In this document: piece by piece, positions 1-11,079 of the stretch
How the letters are laid out: each line of letters starts with the position of its first letter
Numbering within the stretch: position 1 is the first letter of the stretch
Assembly: GCA_047495785.1 (NCBI GenBank)
Contig: JBLDXI010000042.1
Span: 3,472,001 to 3,536,000, forward strand
From: Lepidodermella squamata
Lineage: Eukaryota; Gastrotricha
Length of the DNA: 64,000 bases
Reading direction: 5' to 3'
Notes under the pieces: model-generated
What the model was told of the DNA's origin: nothing
What the model saw: the letters and a program-made list of their open reading frames with translations, nothing else
Databases searched by the model: none
Program-made: the position numbers and the translations under genes

Positions 1-1423
1 GTCGAGTTCGGCGCGCTAGGCTGTCATCCGAAAAACGAATTATTCGTCTTATTCGGCCATTATGAACGTTGCATGTCAGACACTGCCTGCAATCGCATCT
101 TGACTTACCCTGGATTATTTGAGGCTTTCCCAATTTCACTATTTTTTTGCTCATCCAGATGATGTCCGTTACTTGGTACTGGGTTACATGCGACTGTGAC
201 GATGACGGTGCTGATCACTTATTTATTCCGATGAGCTATTAATTATTTTAAATCTCGTGAACTCGTGAAATTTCAATACTTAGAATCAATAATTTTGAGC
301 AATAAAAATTGGCGGCGCCATTGGGAGCCGACATGCGCTTCGCTTTTAGTAGTGCCGACAGGCTGGCTTGTGAGGAAGTGATCCAATTGTTGTACTCGAT
401 CGATTCGCCGATTCCCTTCTCGAGGTAATATTAAGGCAGCCAGCGATCACTTCAATTTTCGCGTCCATGGTGAAATGCGCCACCCTCATTGAAGTTCTCG
501 AACCCGGCGATACATTCACGACAATGACAACGAGATGAACAACCGCCTGTATCACATGAGATCTAAACTCCATGATCGTCTCAACTTTGAAGGAGATTAT
601 GTATCAGTCTAATCCATTCGTGCATACTTACAAGTAAGCCGCCGAACTACTCAGCTCACCTGTCATGAGACCGCTACTGATGAGCTTGGTTTAAAGGTTC
701 AGCTGATTGCCCAATTTCGATCCACGAACGATCCTCTTTATATATTCATTACAAGCAGCGGGAACGTGGTAATCTTTTTAGAAGCTCCAAGCCGTGGCAA
801 GGGTCGTGCTAGCCTGAATTAACTGCCAACGTAGTTGACGCCCCTTGGCAGAGGTCAGTCAAAGTTGACTCACTCCGATAAATCACGACTGAAAAATTAG
901 TCATTCTTCTCGTCATCACAATATAAATACTTTGTTCATTCGATTGCCATCACAGCTTATTGCATGTCTCCTATTCTTTACACACACGAAGTAAACACTC
1001 TTCAATCTTTAATTGGTTCTTTCATGAACGTAGTTGCTAGCCCCTATGGTAATTCGGATGAAATGCTGCGATGCAAATTCCACCATCTTGTGAATTATGC
1101 CACTCAGGTTATCGACTACGGAAAGCAGCGATTTCATTCAAACTTTAAATTCACGAGGGCTCTGTGCTCTGTCACGCAATAAAAACTATATCTCTAACCA
1201 TAAAAACCCCGCTAAGCAGATCGCGGATGCTTGTCCACTACTGGACAAAATGTTTTGCGCATGCCCATTTTTAGCGTTTTTACACCCTAGCACGTGTCTT
1301 GAATCCATCTGGTGTTGTTTTTTGTTTTTCTTTAACAAATGTTGTCAAAATGGCAGGAAATGGTCTTTATAAACAACTTTGATCATCCTGAAGCTTCATT
1401 CATATCAGTTTCTACGTTTATGA

Positions 1424-1678
1424 ATGGTATTTACTGCCTTTCAAAGAGGTCAAATTATCGGCCTTTCCAAAGTTTCTAACCCTCGCCAAATCGCATTACA
1501 GCTCGGACTTTCAATCAGGACAGTTCAGCACTTCGTCAAAACATATCGCGAAACCGGTCAAACAGAGGCGAAGAAGTCTACGGGTCGGCCGAAGAAAATA
1601 ACGCCCCGAAAACAACGCCGAATCGCCCGTTCAGCTTCAGCTGATCGCCGGAAACCTTCGCCGGATTTGAGGTTCTGA
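1424..1678 (+). pseudogene. Tc1-like transposase N-terminal HTH fragment
   Basis: An 84-codon ORF carries a typical Tc1/IS630 paired-like helix-turn-helix: a FQRGQIIGL start, then SNPRQIALQLGLSIRTVQ and a GRPKK linker (a GRPR-like motif). The family normally continues with a second HTH and a DDE/D catalytic domain, and all of that is absent here; the ORF stops where the internal hairpin begins. It lies inside the inverted repeats at 1241-1942, so it is the remnant coding region of that element. It cannot transpose by itself. Confidence 0.75.
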
Positions 1679-1780
1679 CGTTTATTTACTTGTTTATAAT
1701 TCTTTATTTACTTGACGTCGAGGAGTCAGAGTCAAGTTGATTTCGGCTGTAAATAAAGAATTATAAACGTCAGAACCTCA
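1669..1780. repeat. Internal fold-back inside the Tc1-like element
   Basis: Segment 1666-1714 reappears inverted at about 1750-1785, sharing GAGGTTCTGACG at the ends and TATAATTCTTTATTTAC inside; the left arm contains a 12-13 nt duplication. The fold-back marks the deletion junction and suggests that the internal region was lost through an inverted-repeat rearrangement. Confidence 0.6.
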
Positions 1781-2029
1781 AATTAGGGTCAAATCAGCTC
1801 AGGATGATCAAAGTTGTTTATAAAGACCATTTCCTGCCATTTTGACAACATTTGTTAAAGAAAAACAACACCAGATGGATTCAAGACACTTGCTAGGGTG
1901 TAAAAACGCTAAAAATGGGCATGCGCAAAACATTTTGTCCAGTTAATTTTTAAATCATGCACTTTTCATCATCACATCATCACATTTTGTTTTAAATCAT
2001 GCACTTTTTTACATTCTTTTGCGTATAAC

Positions 2030-2476
2030 ATGCTACGTACTTCTGCAATCAACCCGGAGTTATTTGCGCGAGCAACGAGCACTATTGCCAAGACTCGCAA
2101 TGCAGATGTGGCGAGTGGCGATCGCAATAGGCTCGCCGACTTGCGCAATTTCATTTCAGCAAAGCTGCCCGGTGAAACGAGACCGGTCGAAGAGTGGATT
2201 TTTGATCATCGACGTCTCGAGGGCGATAAATTCACCGTCCGCGATAGCTACATCGGGCAATACCAGGTGGTGGGACTGTCCCGAAAAACGGCTCTGCCAC
2301 CACCACGCATGGCAGCAGTTGGCGCGTTAATCGGCGTTGGCGAGCCTGACGACTTCGACTCTGCGACTCGTGCGACAGCTCTGACAATACAGATTCCAAT
2401 GATGAAGAAGAACCAATTGTGGCTACCGATTCGTCCAGTTCATGCAATGTGGTCAGCGAAGAACGAGAACGGCTGA
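2030..2476 (+). other. Uncharacterised 148-codon ORF
   Basis: An open frame of 148 codons starts at an ATG. I recognise no domain. In the overlapping frame after about 2345, an acidic serine-rich stretch ends at 2484 before a GTAGGC donor-like site, so the reading frame may shift. It lies on the plus strand in the M1 intron, next to the Tc1-like element, and is more likely transposon-derived than a host gene. Coding status is uncertain. Confidence 0.25.
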
Positions 2477-3074
2477 TGCTCAAGGTAGGCACACAGGTGA
2501 TATATTACCACTCATTGAAACGGGCACTTTTGGAATTGTCATCAAATGGCGTCAACATTACCGATAGCCGTGACTTTCCCTTCGCAACGTCGCACTTCAT
2601 TGCGATGCGAAAAGATGCCAAGCAAGGTAATGAGTCGCATTCCAATTAGCTGATTTTTTTGGCTGATTTTCTCAACTTCAGTGTTACAATTCACACTGGT
2701 CTGTAGAAGGAAGTTTTTGATGCCCTTGAGAACGAAATTGCCATTTTTTTAGATGGAAATCCCCTTTCAAATGCGGGCGAGTTAAGTCCATGTTGCTCGA
2801 GGATTAACTTTCATTTACCATAGTTAAGTTGACATTTTTTTTCATTTTCACCAAATTTAAAACAGAACGCGGTACATGCTAATGCTCTGTAACCAGGCGT
2901 TAGTTTTTTTCGACAAAACAGCATCCTGGCGTTACATAGATATTTAGAATGTTTAGGCGTTACTATATCCATCACTATTCGCCTTCGTAAATCGTTATGC
3001 GTAGGATTATCTGCAGTATGCTAAACACCAGGCTACCCAACCAATAAGCGGTGGCGAATGAAATGTAAAAATAC

Positions 3075-3364
3075 CTTGTCAATTCGGGTTAGCACATCGC
3101 ATATCACATTTTGCATTGCAGGAGCGCTGCATGCCTAGAAAGAGTCGAAACCTTACAATACCATATTACCATTTTCCACAGTGAATTTACCTTGGATAAT
3201 ATAACTCGAACGCTGCTATCGAATTCAGCTTGTGATTTACACCCGTCAAGAGCAGACTTGAGAAGCTCAACTGCAGCGTCGATATCAGCCGAGGTCCAAC
3301 TCGGCTGAATTGACTCGACGACAATTCCGATATTTCGCATAGGACAGTCCATAAAAATAAACAT
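3075..3364 (-). CDS. M1: 5' exons of a MIF4G-like family gene (partial)
   Basis: Exon 1 is 3191-3364, with an ATG at 3364 and a second in-frame ATG at 3352. Exon 2 is 3075-3134 (60 nt), the same length and phase as exon 2 of M2 and M3. The encoded segments align with the first module of M2-M5: a helix ending in ...VILSK before the donor, then a 20-residue exon with MQNVICDV. The start codon is 1 nt after a TTTTTAG acceptor and about 316 nt after the stop of M2. Exon 3 is not found between 1 and 3074; that stretch is a transposon-bearing intron, so the rest lies beyond the left edge or is lost. Function is inferred only from the paralogs. Confidence 0.7.
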
Positions 3365-3680
3365 TCTAAAAACTTTGAAAAATAGATTAGAGCCAAAACT
3401 TATAAAAAGAACAGGAGAACAGGAACAAAAAATTGAGAAATTCAGAGATTGATTCGCGATCCGAATTCTTTCAGCTATTCCTCAAATTGACGCTGAATGA
3501 GCCGATTAAGTTTCCAATTCATCATAAAGGTGCATGATTTCATGCTTTATTCACTTTGTTGCACAATTTCAAGCTGAGTAAATCGCTGTCCTAAATAAAA
3601 ATATCACGAAACAGCCCTAAAATTTGAAATAAGTCATCAGATCTTGCAACAATGTTTCGGGCTGAAAATGTTTAGAAATC

Positions 3681-6600
3681 TCAACGAAATAAAGCTCTTT
3701 TAGCAAGTCCTTCAGTATGATCGGACTCGAGCTGTCTCTTACTACGAGATTCTTGGCGCTCAACCGGCTCTGATTTGCAGCAAGTAAAGGCCTCTTCGGC
3801 CTCTTCAATCGAATCTGGAACTGGGGTTTCAGAGTTCGCAAGGGGTAACACGTATTTTCCTAATTCGGCGAGAAGAGTTTCAAACAATTTCTGGACCATG
3901 ACGTCATCGCTCTTCGATGTGACGAATTCGTGAATGCCGTCGAAAATACTCTGTTTCGATTCATTTCCGGTAGATTTCAGATCTCGAAATTTCGATTTCA
4001 GCAATCTTGCCGCTTCTTCTTCTTCACTGATGGGACTCCAGTTGTTCTACATTTTAAAATTCATGGTATAAACAGAATCACATAAAAAGCTGAAACTAAC
4101 ATCTCTCAGATCCAAGATTTCAGCAGCTGTACTTCTGAGATTTTCCGACAGGCTTGCGCATTGAGAAATGTCTTGAATTTTTTCGATCAATCCTCGGTAA
4201 AGGTTACTCATGTCAGGAGTAGAACTTTCCGAACAAATCTCAGATCCACTTTCTTCGAAACAGCTAGCAACTTCTTTCAAAACCGACTCGTTTCTCAGGT
4301 CCACCATGGCATTTAGCAGGGAAATGAGGTAGGCAATCGGAACAAGATTTGCACGGAATAGCTCGTAAACTAAGCGAAGGCTGAGATGCATCTTGATTTT
4401 ATTCAACTTCTTTGCCTTTTCGGTGTTTTGCCTGGTCTAAAATTCGGATTATTGAGACATAATATAAAAAAAAACAAAGAATTACCAATTCATCAGGAAC
4501 TTCCATCACAGACATGGATGTCCGAAAATGAGAAGGCGAAAACCATTTCAGAATCAACTCTTGAACCTCACTAAGGACTGTTTTCCCGCAATTACTAGTA
4601 GTATTACCTATTGCGGTGAAAAGCTTGACAGCTATAGGTATAGCAGCTCTTTCGAATATTTGGTCAAGAAGCTGAGAAATTTTAGAGCTGAACTCCTCAG
4701 GTGGAAGTAGGCGCAGTTTTTGCTTCCAGGAATCGTTTGTAGGTTGATTATCACCCCTAAAATATGACGTAGTTGAGATAGACTCCAAGCGTTGAGCCCC
4801 ATTAGTAGCCTATGAGATAAAAAGAGCAGCAATACAAATTGATCGTCAAATTATTGCCAATATTACCAAAGATTGTAGATTCTCTGTAATTTTAGATGCA
4901 GTAGAAGTTAGACTTTCCGAATTTCCAGAGCCAGATTCTTCATCGCTGCTAACTATCAGGCAGGCAGAATCTTCTTTTTCTCGACGATTCGCTAGCATTG
5001 GCTTAAACTCTGGTTCGGGAAGAACGATTTCAGGCAGTAACTTAAGGCTAATCAGACATTTTCGAAAACACGATTCGATTCGGTTACTTGAAGCCCAACT
5101 AAGCACAGCAGATCGGAAGCATGCGGATAGACGAGGACATACAAAAATGACCTCCTAAATTAGGAAAAATAATATAATGAAAATTTTCCCATAGTAAAAT
5201 TTACCCTATTCAATTTTTCCAAAAATTTGGTGAAAATATCAGGAAAAGTTGTCGTATGGCAAGATTGTTGAATTGACGTCATCATCGTTGAAATTGCTGC
5301 GTCGAATTCTTTCGAGTACGCAAGATTGCAAATAATTCGCTTGACGGCCGACACAGTCTCTTCAAGCTGGCTAATTTCAGTTTCAAGCCGCGAAATTAGC
5401 CGAGAAATTTCGGCGACTGGATCTCCGCCAAGACTCGTGTCAATGTAACGTTTTGGCTCCTTGTTAATTTCCGCCGCTTCATCAAGCTTGGACGAAGATT
5501 CATTTGTTACGGCAGAACATCCTCGCGAAAATGTCTGTGGAAGATACGTTTTTCTTGAAATAAACGGCAATTTGAAAAAACGATATACCTTATCGTTGGA
5601 GCAATTTGAAATCATGACTCGTTTTTCGTTTTCGCTCAGATCTGATCGCTTAATTTGGTCAACCATGCATCTAGAATATGCCCTGACAATTTTCAGAGTT
5701 GTCGCATCGAACTCCCATTTCGATTTCGCCAATTCGCTATAACTTTGTAAAATGACATTTAGGGCCTGGAATTTGAAGGGGTTGGGTTTTTGAGAGCCGA
5801 AAACGGCTGGAAGATAGCCAAAATCCAAAATACCAGTCGTACATAAGACGATGTTGAATCTATTAAAAAATTTCAAAAACACAAATTCCCAGGAATATTT
5901 TTGTTACCTAGCGATTTCAACGCACTCAGACTCGTCTTTGCTGAGCGAAAAGCGTCTCACTATCCAATGTTTCGCACAATCCGGGAAATCTTTCAATACC
6001 TAAAAAATCAAACTTGCGGAATGAACATTTGCTCGCAACTGCTTACTTCCAACAATTTCGACAACAGCAACTGAGACGTGGGGGAAGAGTGCTGCGATAT
6101 TTCGTCCAAAATTACGCCAACTTGACTGTACAACTTGACACTGGTTATTCTTGCCGCCATCACAAGAGGTAGAAGCAGATTAAAATTTTCTGGAAAGTTT
6201 TCAACAGAATCAGTTAGAAGTTGAATGACTACTCGTCGTGTTTCGGTAGTATCAACGCTGCTGAATGCGTTTCCATCAAATGAGGCTGAAATTGGATATT
6301 TTATAAGTAAATTGAAATTTCGGCTTATAGAGGGATACTACCATTTCTCAACGCGATACGGGCTTCTTGATACGAATGAATTTCGTTCAATAATTCAGTA
6401 ATATTAGGGTCAGTTTGCAATTCCCTCACGAAAATATTCAAACGTTTAGCGTTTGCATGCCATCTGTTTAGATGTTTCCTTTCCTCATCTTTCGTCATTG
6501 CTCCCAAATCGAGTTGATCGACAAAACGTAGCAACTCCAGCAAATAGGGTATGACCGACGAATTTTTCTTGCGCTTCGCCAACTTTTCAAATAGACCGGA

Positions 6601-7179
6601 AAAAATCGCGATGTCAAGCAGCTTCCGATCAACCAAAATGTTGAGAAACCTTCAAGTTTATCAACCTTCTTTTGAAGCAAATATACAATCCTATGAAAAA
6701 CTCACTCCAAGCGCTGCGATAAATGAACACTATCGATTGGAATTTTTGCTGCGAGATTGCGCAAGATGTTTTTGAGGCAGTAACATCTCTCAATCGACTT
6801 TGAACGAATCTTAACGACAGGCTGTACCTAGAAAATGAAAGGGAAGAGCAAGAAGATTCAAAGCATTTTCAAGATTCAAGATACATTTTCAATAAATCAA
6901 GCTTACCTTGCTGATTATGCACAGTAAATCGCATATCAGGTTCTGGGTTTCCAAACAAGTATATCCCTTGAAATAGAAACAAATTGGATATTCGATAAAA
7001 AAAATCGAGATAATTTCTACCTCATTTAATATTATGCCGATTGATTTCTCGATCTCACCCATCGATACGCAGTTTACTAGGATTGACATAACATTCGAGG
7101 CTAAATCGTTGATTCCGTCCTCACACAAATCCGGTTTAATCGACTTCATGAGTGCGTTGATTTTCCGTTCAACATGCAT
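3681..7179 (-). CDS. M2: tandem MIF4G-like repeat protein, 982 aa
   Basis: Eleven exons: 7021-7179, 6907-6966, 6706-6827, 6342-6649, 6047-6285, 5908-5999, 5205-5859, 4867-5154, 4486-4809, 4101-4436 and 3681-4046. They sum to 2949 nt (983 codons) with no internal stop. Residues about 660-870 read as a MIF4G domain: a helix with LRLLPPEEF, a second half with LRLVYELFRANLVP, then the terminal ILDLRDNNWSP, which matches the LR-x-x-x-W end of eIF4G MIF4G domains. Upstream are weaker repeats of the same half-domains. Residues about 611-617 carry CLIVSSDEE, like a SUMO-interacting motif. The tail has CCKSEPVE and a basic end. Compared with M3 and M4 it lacks most of one module (exon 8 is 288 nt against 858 nt in M3). 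The ATG is 31 nt after a TTTGTAG acceptor. Role unknown; MIF4G domains generally scaffold RNA helicases in translation or mRNA decay. Confidence 0.85.
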
Positions 7180-7769
7180 GGTAATACAGATCAATACTAT
7201 TTCAAGTAAACTACAAACAATAAAACAGCCCAGTAGAAAACCGGAAAAGTGAATTTTACAAAATCGAATCATTGAAATAAGGAAAAATTTGTTTTTTCGA
7301 AGTTCGTCCCGTTCACATTTTAACATTTGTCAATAGCTTCAATTGCGATTTCTCCAGGATTTTCGGAATGGAATGATGGCATTCGTCACTTCAATAATCG
7401 TCGGCATGCCGTCCGAACTCCCAAGACACGATCTTTGCCGTACATTTTGTGAGCTGTCGATCCATCTGGGATGATTATTAATCGAAGGCTACGAAAAGGA
7501 AAAAAGAGCTTTTAAAAGCAAATCTTAGTTTTCTAGAAAACTGTCCTGCCTCCCCAGCCCGGTGGCATGAACAAGTTGTACGCTATTACCAAATTAAGTA
7601 ACTTAAAAATAATGAAGGGCTGTTTTGTATTTTGTCTACTCCTTGCCCCTTTTAAAGGCAAATTATCGAAACATGTAATGCGCACTGGCACGCGATCAAC
7701 AGTCATTCAGGCATTATCGAAGCACCACGATCGCGTGCCAGGCCCGCATTTCGACCCTTTATACCCACA

Positions 7770-7943
7770 ATGTCTGCCATGCTGCAAGCTGCAGCACCGA
7801 CCTTCCCGACCTTTCCGCAGGTAAACTGGGCAGCTCAATCCCAGCCGACGGCGGCAGCAGCCCAGTCGGTGGCTCTGGAAAACATTAAAAAGCTCTTCGA
7901 GTCTATACACGAAAAAATCAATCAGTTGATGGCCAAAGACTAA
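7770..7943 (+). other. Small Ala/Gln-rich ORF ending in an amphipathic helix
   Basis: A 57-codon frame from an ATG has an Ala/Pro/Gln-rich first half (TFPQVNWAAQSQPTAAAAQS) and a helical end (LFESIHEKINQLMAKD) before TAA. Open sequence continues upstream of the ATG. It lies in the plus-strand relic region between M2 and M3. It resembles the tail of a gag/ORF1-like protein, but I cannot assign it to a family. Confidence 0.25.
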
Positions 7944-8045
7944 GCTGCTGGCTGCTGGCTGGCCAAAGTTTGTGATTAGAAGTGAAGAGAGGTGATAACA
8001 AAAATAAACAAGTGTCTTGATGATTTCCTCATCTTGTTGTTGATT

Positions 8046-8294
8046 TTCCCATTTCCTCGTCGACCTCGGCTGCCTCTATTTTGCTGTTGGAGATAATGTT
8101 CAAGTCTTCGCTACAGAGACAACTTTTACGCCGTTACTCTACATGCATTTGCGCTCCCAACATACCGACGCAAAAGAGTTCATTGTTATTAACGTTTCGC
8201 CTGGCACTTCTGATCTGGCCTGGCGTTTTATGGAAATTTGTGCCAGCGTATACAACATTCGTGATTTTTGCGTCGTCGGCGACTCTTTGAAATA
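8046..8294 (+). other. Open frame without ATG, transposon-like relic
   Basis: About 83 codons stay open from 8046 to the TAA at 8292-8294, including KEFIVINVSPGTSDLAWRF. There is no ATG-led start at its beginning. No domain is recognised. It precedes the 8380-8697 ORF on the same strand, so both may derive from one inserted element or gene fragment. Confidence 0.2.
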
Positions 8295-8379
8295 ATTACT
8301 GGGTCGAGCCGTGAAATTGTTCCAGGTCTATATGCCAAGGTGTTAATGCCTGTTGTCGTAGACAGGAAGTACGACATCA

Positions 8380-8697
8380 GTGATTGGCAGAGGTCTACAT
8401 GATGAATACAAACATTTGATGAATACGCCGTCGGCCAATAACTTGCGCATCTGCGCCTTCTTGCTAGCAATGTCCGAGCGTAAGGAGTGTAACATTGAAC
8501 ATGTGCGAAATCTAGCCGAGCTTCCGGCACATATATTGAAAGTTGCCTGCGACTATGCATCTTATGTGGAGCTTATTACTTCTGACACTATCAAGTTCTT
8601 GTCTGGGAAAGATGTCTCCTTTGACGATGAGGACATGAAGGGTGCATACAGTGACCTATTGAAACTGTTGAAATCAGGCGTTCGCCGAGTGCAGTGA
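8380..8697 (+). other. Uncharacterised 105-codon ORF, weak Elongin-C-like segment
   Basis: This is a complete ORF from ATG to TGA. Residues about 45-70 (AELPAHILKVACDYASYVEL) faintly resemble the EIPSHVL...Y segment of Elongin C/Skp1-fold proteins, followed by an acidic DDEDM stretch and a LLKLLKSG helix. The similarity is short and may be chance. The ORF lies between M2 and the decayed copy, opposite in strand to the host genes. Confidence 0.25.
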
Positions 8698-8863
8698 TTT
8701 TAAAAATTGTGTTTTCTCCCATGTATTAAGTGGTGATTGTTATTCCAATATGATATGAAGGATTATCCGAATAAGCCAATAATGACGGTGTTTAATACTG
8801 GTTTAATAATACTGAACTGTTACCTTGTTTCCTCATTAGAGTTGGTTTAATTTTTATGTTAAA

Positions 8864-9184
8864 ATGTCGAAAGAATCGTCGGACATTGATGTGGTCGAAA
8901 ATGAAGATGCTTCCTCCAAGCCATATAATAAGGAGACACCCGTTCTACAACAGAGAATGGGAAATGTCAAACTGAACAAAGACAAAGGTGCGTTCTATAA
9001 TGACAGCGGTAACAGAGTATTAATTAAATGTATATTTCCCACATGCAGATATCGATCGGATACCAGTTCACTGTATATTTTGCGACAAGATTACGACGAA
9101 GAAATACGACGCTTCCACTGTTGCGGCCTCGTCGACGTGGAAACAGAACGTGAGAAGATTCAGTTTCTTGTAGGCAGACGTTGA
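8864..9184 (+). other. Uncharacterised 106-codon ORF
   Basis: An ATG-to-TGA frame has an acidic N-terminus (SSDIDVVENED) and several Cys/His residues (CIFPTCRY, FHCCGL) that could be a degenerate zinc finger. No family is recognised. It overlaps the antisense relic ORF at 9160-9759 only at its end. It is probably part of an inserted element. Confidence 0.25.
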
Positions 9185-9759
9185 CTTTCAACGAGATTGT
9201 TGAGGCAAGGTCCAAGTTCAGATTCACGGACAGCTTCGTTGTAATCAGGGTAATTACCCAGGAAGACGCTGAGCGCGACGAAAAGCCGTTCAAGCGAATC
9301 AATCGCCTTAATTTCGGCCAAATGTTCAACCAGGCGAGCAATACTGGGCCATGGATTCAAATGAATCAACGTATGAAGACCATATCCGCTACTCGGCTTC
9401 AGGCTGTTCATTTTTCGCAACCAAGGTGGAAATACGGGACATCAAATCACAGAGCAATTGACAAATTGGCGACTATAATAACGGTCCGTCAAAATGAAGA
9501 GCGAAACATCCGAGGTAGCGTGATTCAAAAACATTTCCGCGAATTCGAAAGAATCAGAAAAAGTTGAACTGCCAAAACACTTCAAGACCTCTAAGGACCG
9601 GTATGTGAGTGGCAAAGCGCTTTGCTTGACTATCTCGATGTTGTTCAATACAATTTGAGTGAAATTCGCAAGAGGAAGCATGACTGTGTCGTTCATGGCG
9701 GCGGCCGCAACAAAAATTGGTAATATTGATACTACATGCATGGGTGTTAGATAACCCAC
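9160..9759 (-). pseudogene. Helical ORF broken by one in-frame stop
   Basis: Two open stretches, 9759-9445 and 9441-9160, are in the same frame, separated by a single TGA at 9442-9444, giving about 200 codons overall. The translation is rich in leucine helices (for example LPLTYRSLEVLKCFG and SLERLFVALSVFLGNYPD), as in HEAT/ARM-type or MIF4G-like proteins, but I cannot align it with M2-M5. It lies where a minus-strand family member would be expected, between M2 and the decayed exons at 10.5-10.8 kb. It is either a remnant of that copy or an unrelated gene fragment. Confidence 0.35.
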
Positions 9760-9958
9760 GAGACCAAGCTCACAAAGTTGCCGTCAAAACATGGAGTTAA
9801 ATTGTTACCACCTTACTCGCCTCAGCTGAATCCCATAGAAACCATCTTTTCTGTCGTTAAGGCCGAAATAAAAAAGCAACTCGCCCGACAGCGAGCCGAC
9901 TACGGCAACCTCCGCCGCCGATACTGCAGCTTACGTAGCTGAAACGCGCAGCGACCCG
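9746..9958 (+). pseudogene. DDE transposase C-terminal fragment (Tc1/IS630-like), frameshifted
   Basis: One frame gives LDNPRDQAH, the D-N-x-x-x-x-H block that holds the second catalytic Asp of Tc1/IS630-type DDE transposases. A neighbouring frame continues with HGVKLLPPYSPQLNPIE, the conserved block ending in the third acidic residue. Joining them needs a one-base shift near 9785, so the fragment is dead. The protein then runs into an Arg-rich tail and a stop near 9940. No N-terminal part is seen nearby. Confidence 0.75.
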
Positions 9959-10533
9959 CCCGCCTAGCCCACTACGTTCGACCAGTCAAGATTGAAAAAA
10001 GCGAATTTTGAGATGATAGCCGACTTGGCACTGCTACGACTTCTACGACCGATGCTTACGATTTTGCTCTAGTCAATCACGCGAAGTGGAAGAATTTAGC
10101 CGCCATACTACAAGAATTTACGACTCGACTGAAAATAGCATTAAAATTTCGAAATGATTGTACAATGAAACGTCAATTGATGAATCGCAAACTGTTAGCA
10201 GCCAATGACGAAACTATTGGAAGAGGATCGAAACGTTTCTAAGGCTGATGTTCGTCGAGGATTCGTCAGCGGTATCGCTGTTTCTATGACGGGATGTTGG
10301 TTCTATGACAGCCGATTTCAGTCTAATATTTTCTATTTAGTGATTCGTCTCTACGTGATAAAAGATTGTTATTAATGCCAATTAATCGGTCGCCGCTACA
10401 TCTTCCGTTCTTCGAAAAATGCCACCCACAACCACCCAACCAAAAAAATTGAAACTGAAATTGAACTTTCAATAATTGATTTTTGGGATGAATTTAGTTA
10501 TGATAGCTCACGAAAACAACCGAGTTAAATTAC

Positions 10534-10760
10534 CTTGTGGACTTGAGATAGAAAATAGTTGACAAGGTTTCGAATCTTCGGGTTAGAAAATTCTAATAAC
10601 ATGGTCAGTGCGAAACAAGCTGAATGATTATTACCTCACATTTTCACATTTTGTCGAATTCTACTATCGATCCACATTCCAGAAGAGCCTTGAAGGTCGC
10701 GACCGAAGAACGTTTGTTTTGATTGTGCGTCTCATGAAGAAAGACTGGAATAGTTTTGGA
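10534..10760 (-). pseudogene. Decayed 5' exons of a MIF4G-family copy
   Basis: Around 10620-10720 the minus strand encodes ATFKALLECGSIVEFDK, clearly related to ATLKSALEKCGTIAEFDN of M3 exon 1, but it runs into a stop and lacks a good start. From about 10580 to 10534, a 14-residue stretch (IRNLVNYFLSQVHK) before a GTAATT donor matches the exon 2 position of M3. Downstream exons 3-11 are not recognisable, and the space to M2 is filled with plus-strand relics. This is a dead family member. Confidence 0.6.
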
Positions 10761-11079
10761 ATTTCACGGCACTATACTTCAAGCTACCATTAAACGTTCT
10801 AAAAATGACGTAGAAAAATATTCAAGTAAACCTTTCTCAGTTTGAAAATGGCTTTTACCGACTGATTCGAAGATACAGCTCCTTTGGCGGGTAGACGCAA
10901 GCTCAAAGACAAGAAAATTGAACTGGTCTGCTAGTTCTGCAGGAAACAATAATGCTGACAAATATCTCTAAGCTGTTTGGTACAAAACCTTAAAATTCAA
11001 GATAAACACCCTAAAATTCGTAATAAGCCTTCAACAACATTCTGATTCGCACGCGATTCGTGCTGAGATTATCACAATT

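Larger units (their letters stand above)
1241..1942 (+). mobile_element. Tc1/mariner-type element, internally deleted, with long inverted repeats
   Basis: The left arm 1241-1389 and the right arm 1801-1942 are near-perfect inverted repeats of about 145 bp; the left arm has an extra 7 bp in a T-rich stretch. Both ends begin with CTGGACAAAATG when read inward. A TA dinucleotide abuts the left end (1239-1240), but the right flank is TTA, so a clean TA duplication is not seen. Between the arms lies only the N-terminal part of a transposase (1424-1678) and a small hairpin. The element looks non-autonomous. It sits in the large intron of M1, antisense to that gene if its transposase strand is taken as forward. 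Confidence 0.8.

Noticed and set aside
1-1200. ORFs at 346-573 (minus) and 964-1182 (plus)
   Set aside because: Short, no recognisable domain, no splice or family context; compatible with chance open frames.
5461-5742. Plus-strand ORF of 93 codons
   Set aside because: It is the antisense shadow of M2 exon 7; the same holds for many plus-strand ORFs, for example at 12475, 21508, 37331 and 39095, which overlap well-supported minus-strand exons.
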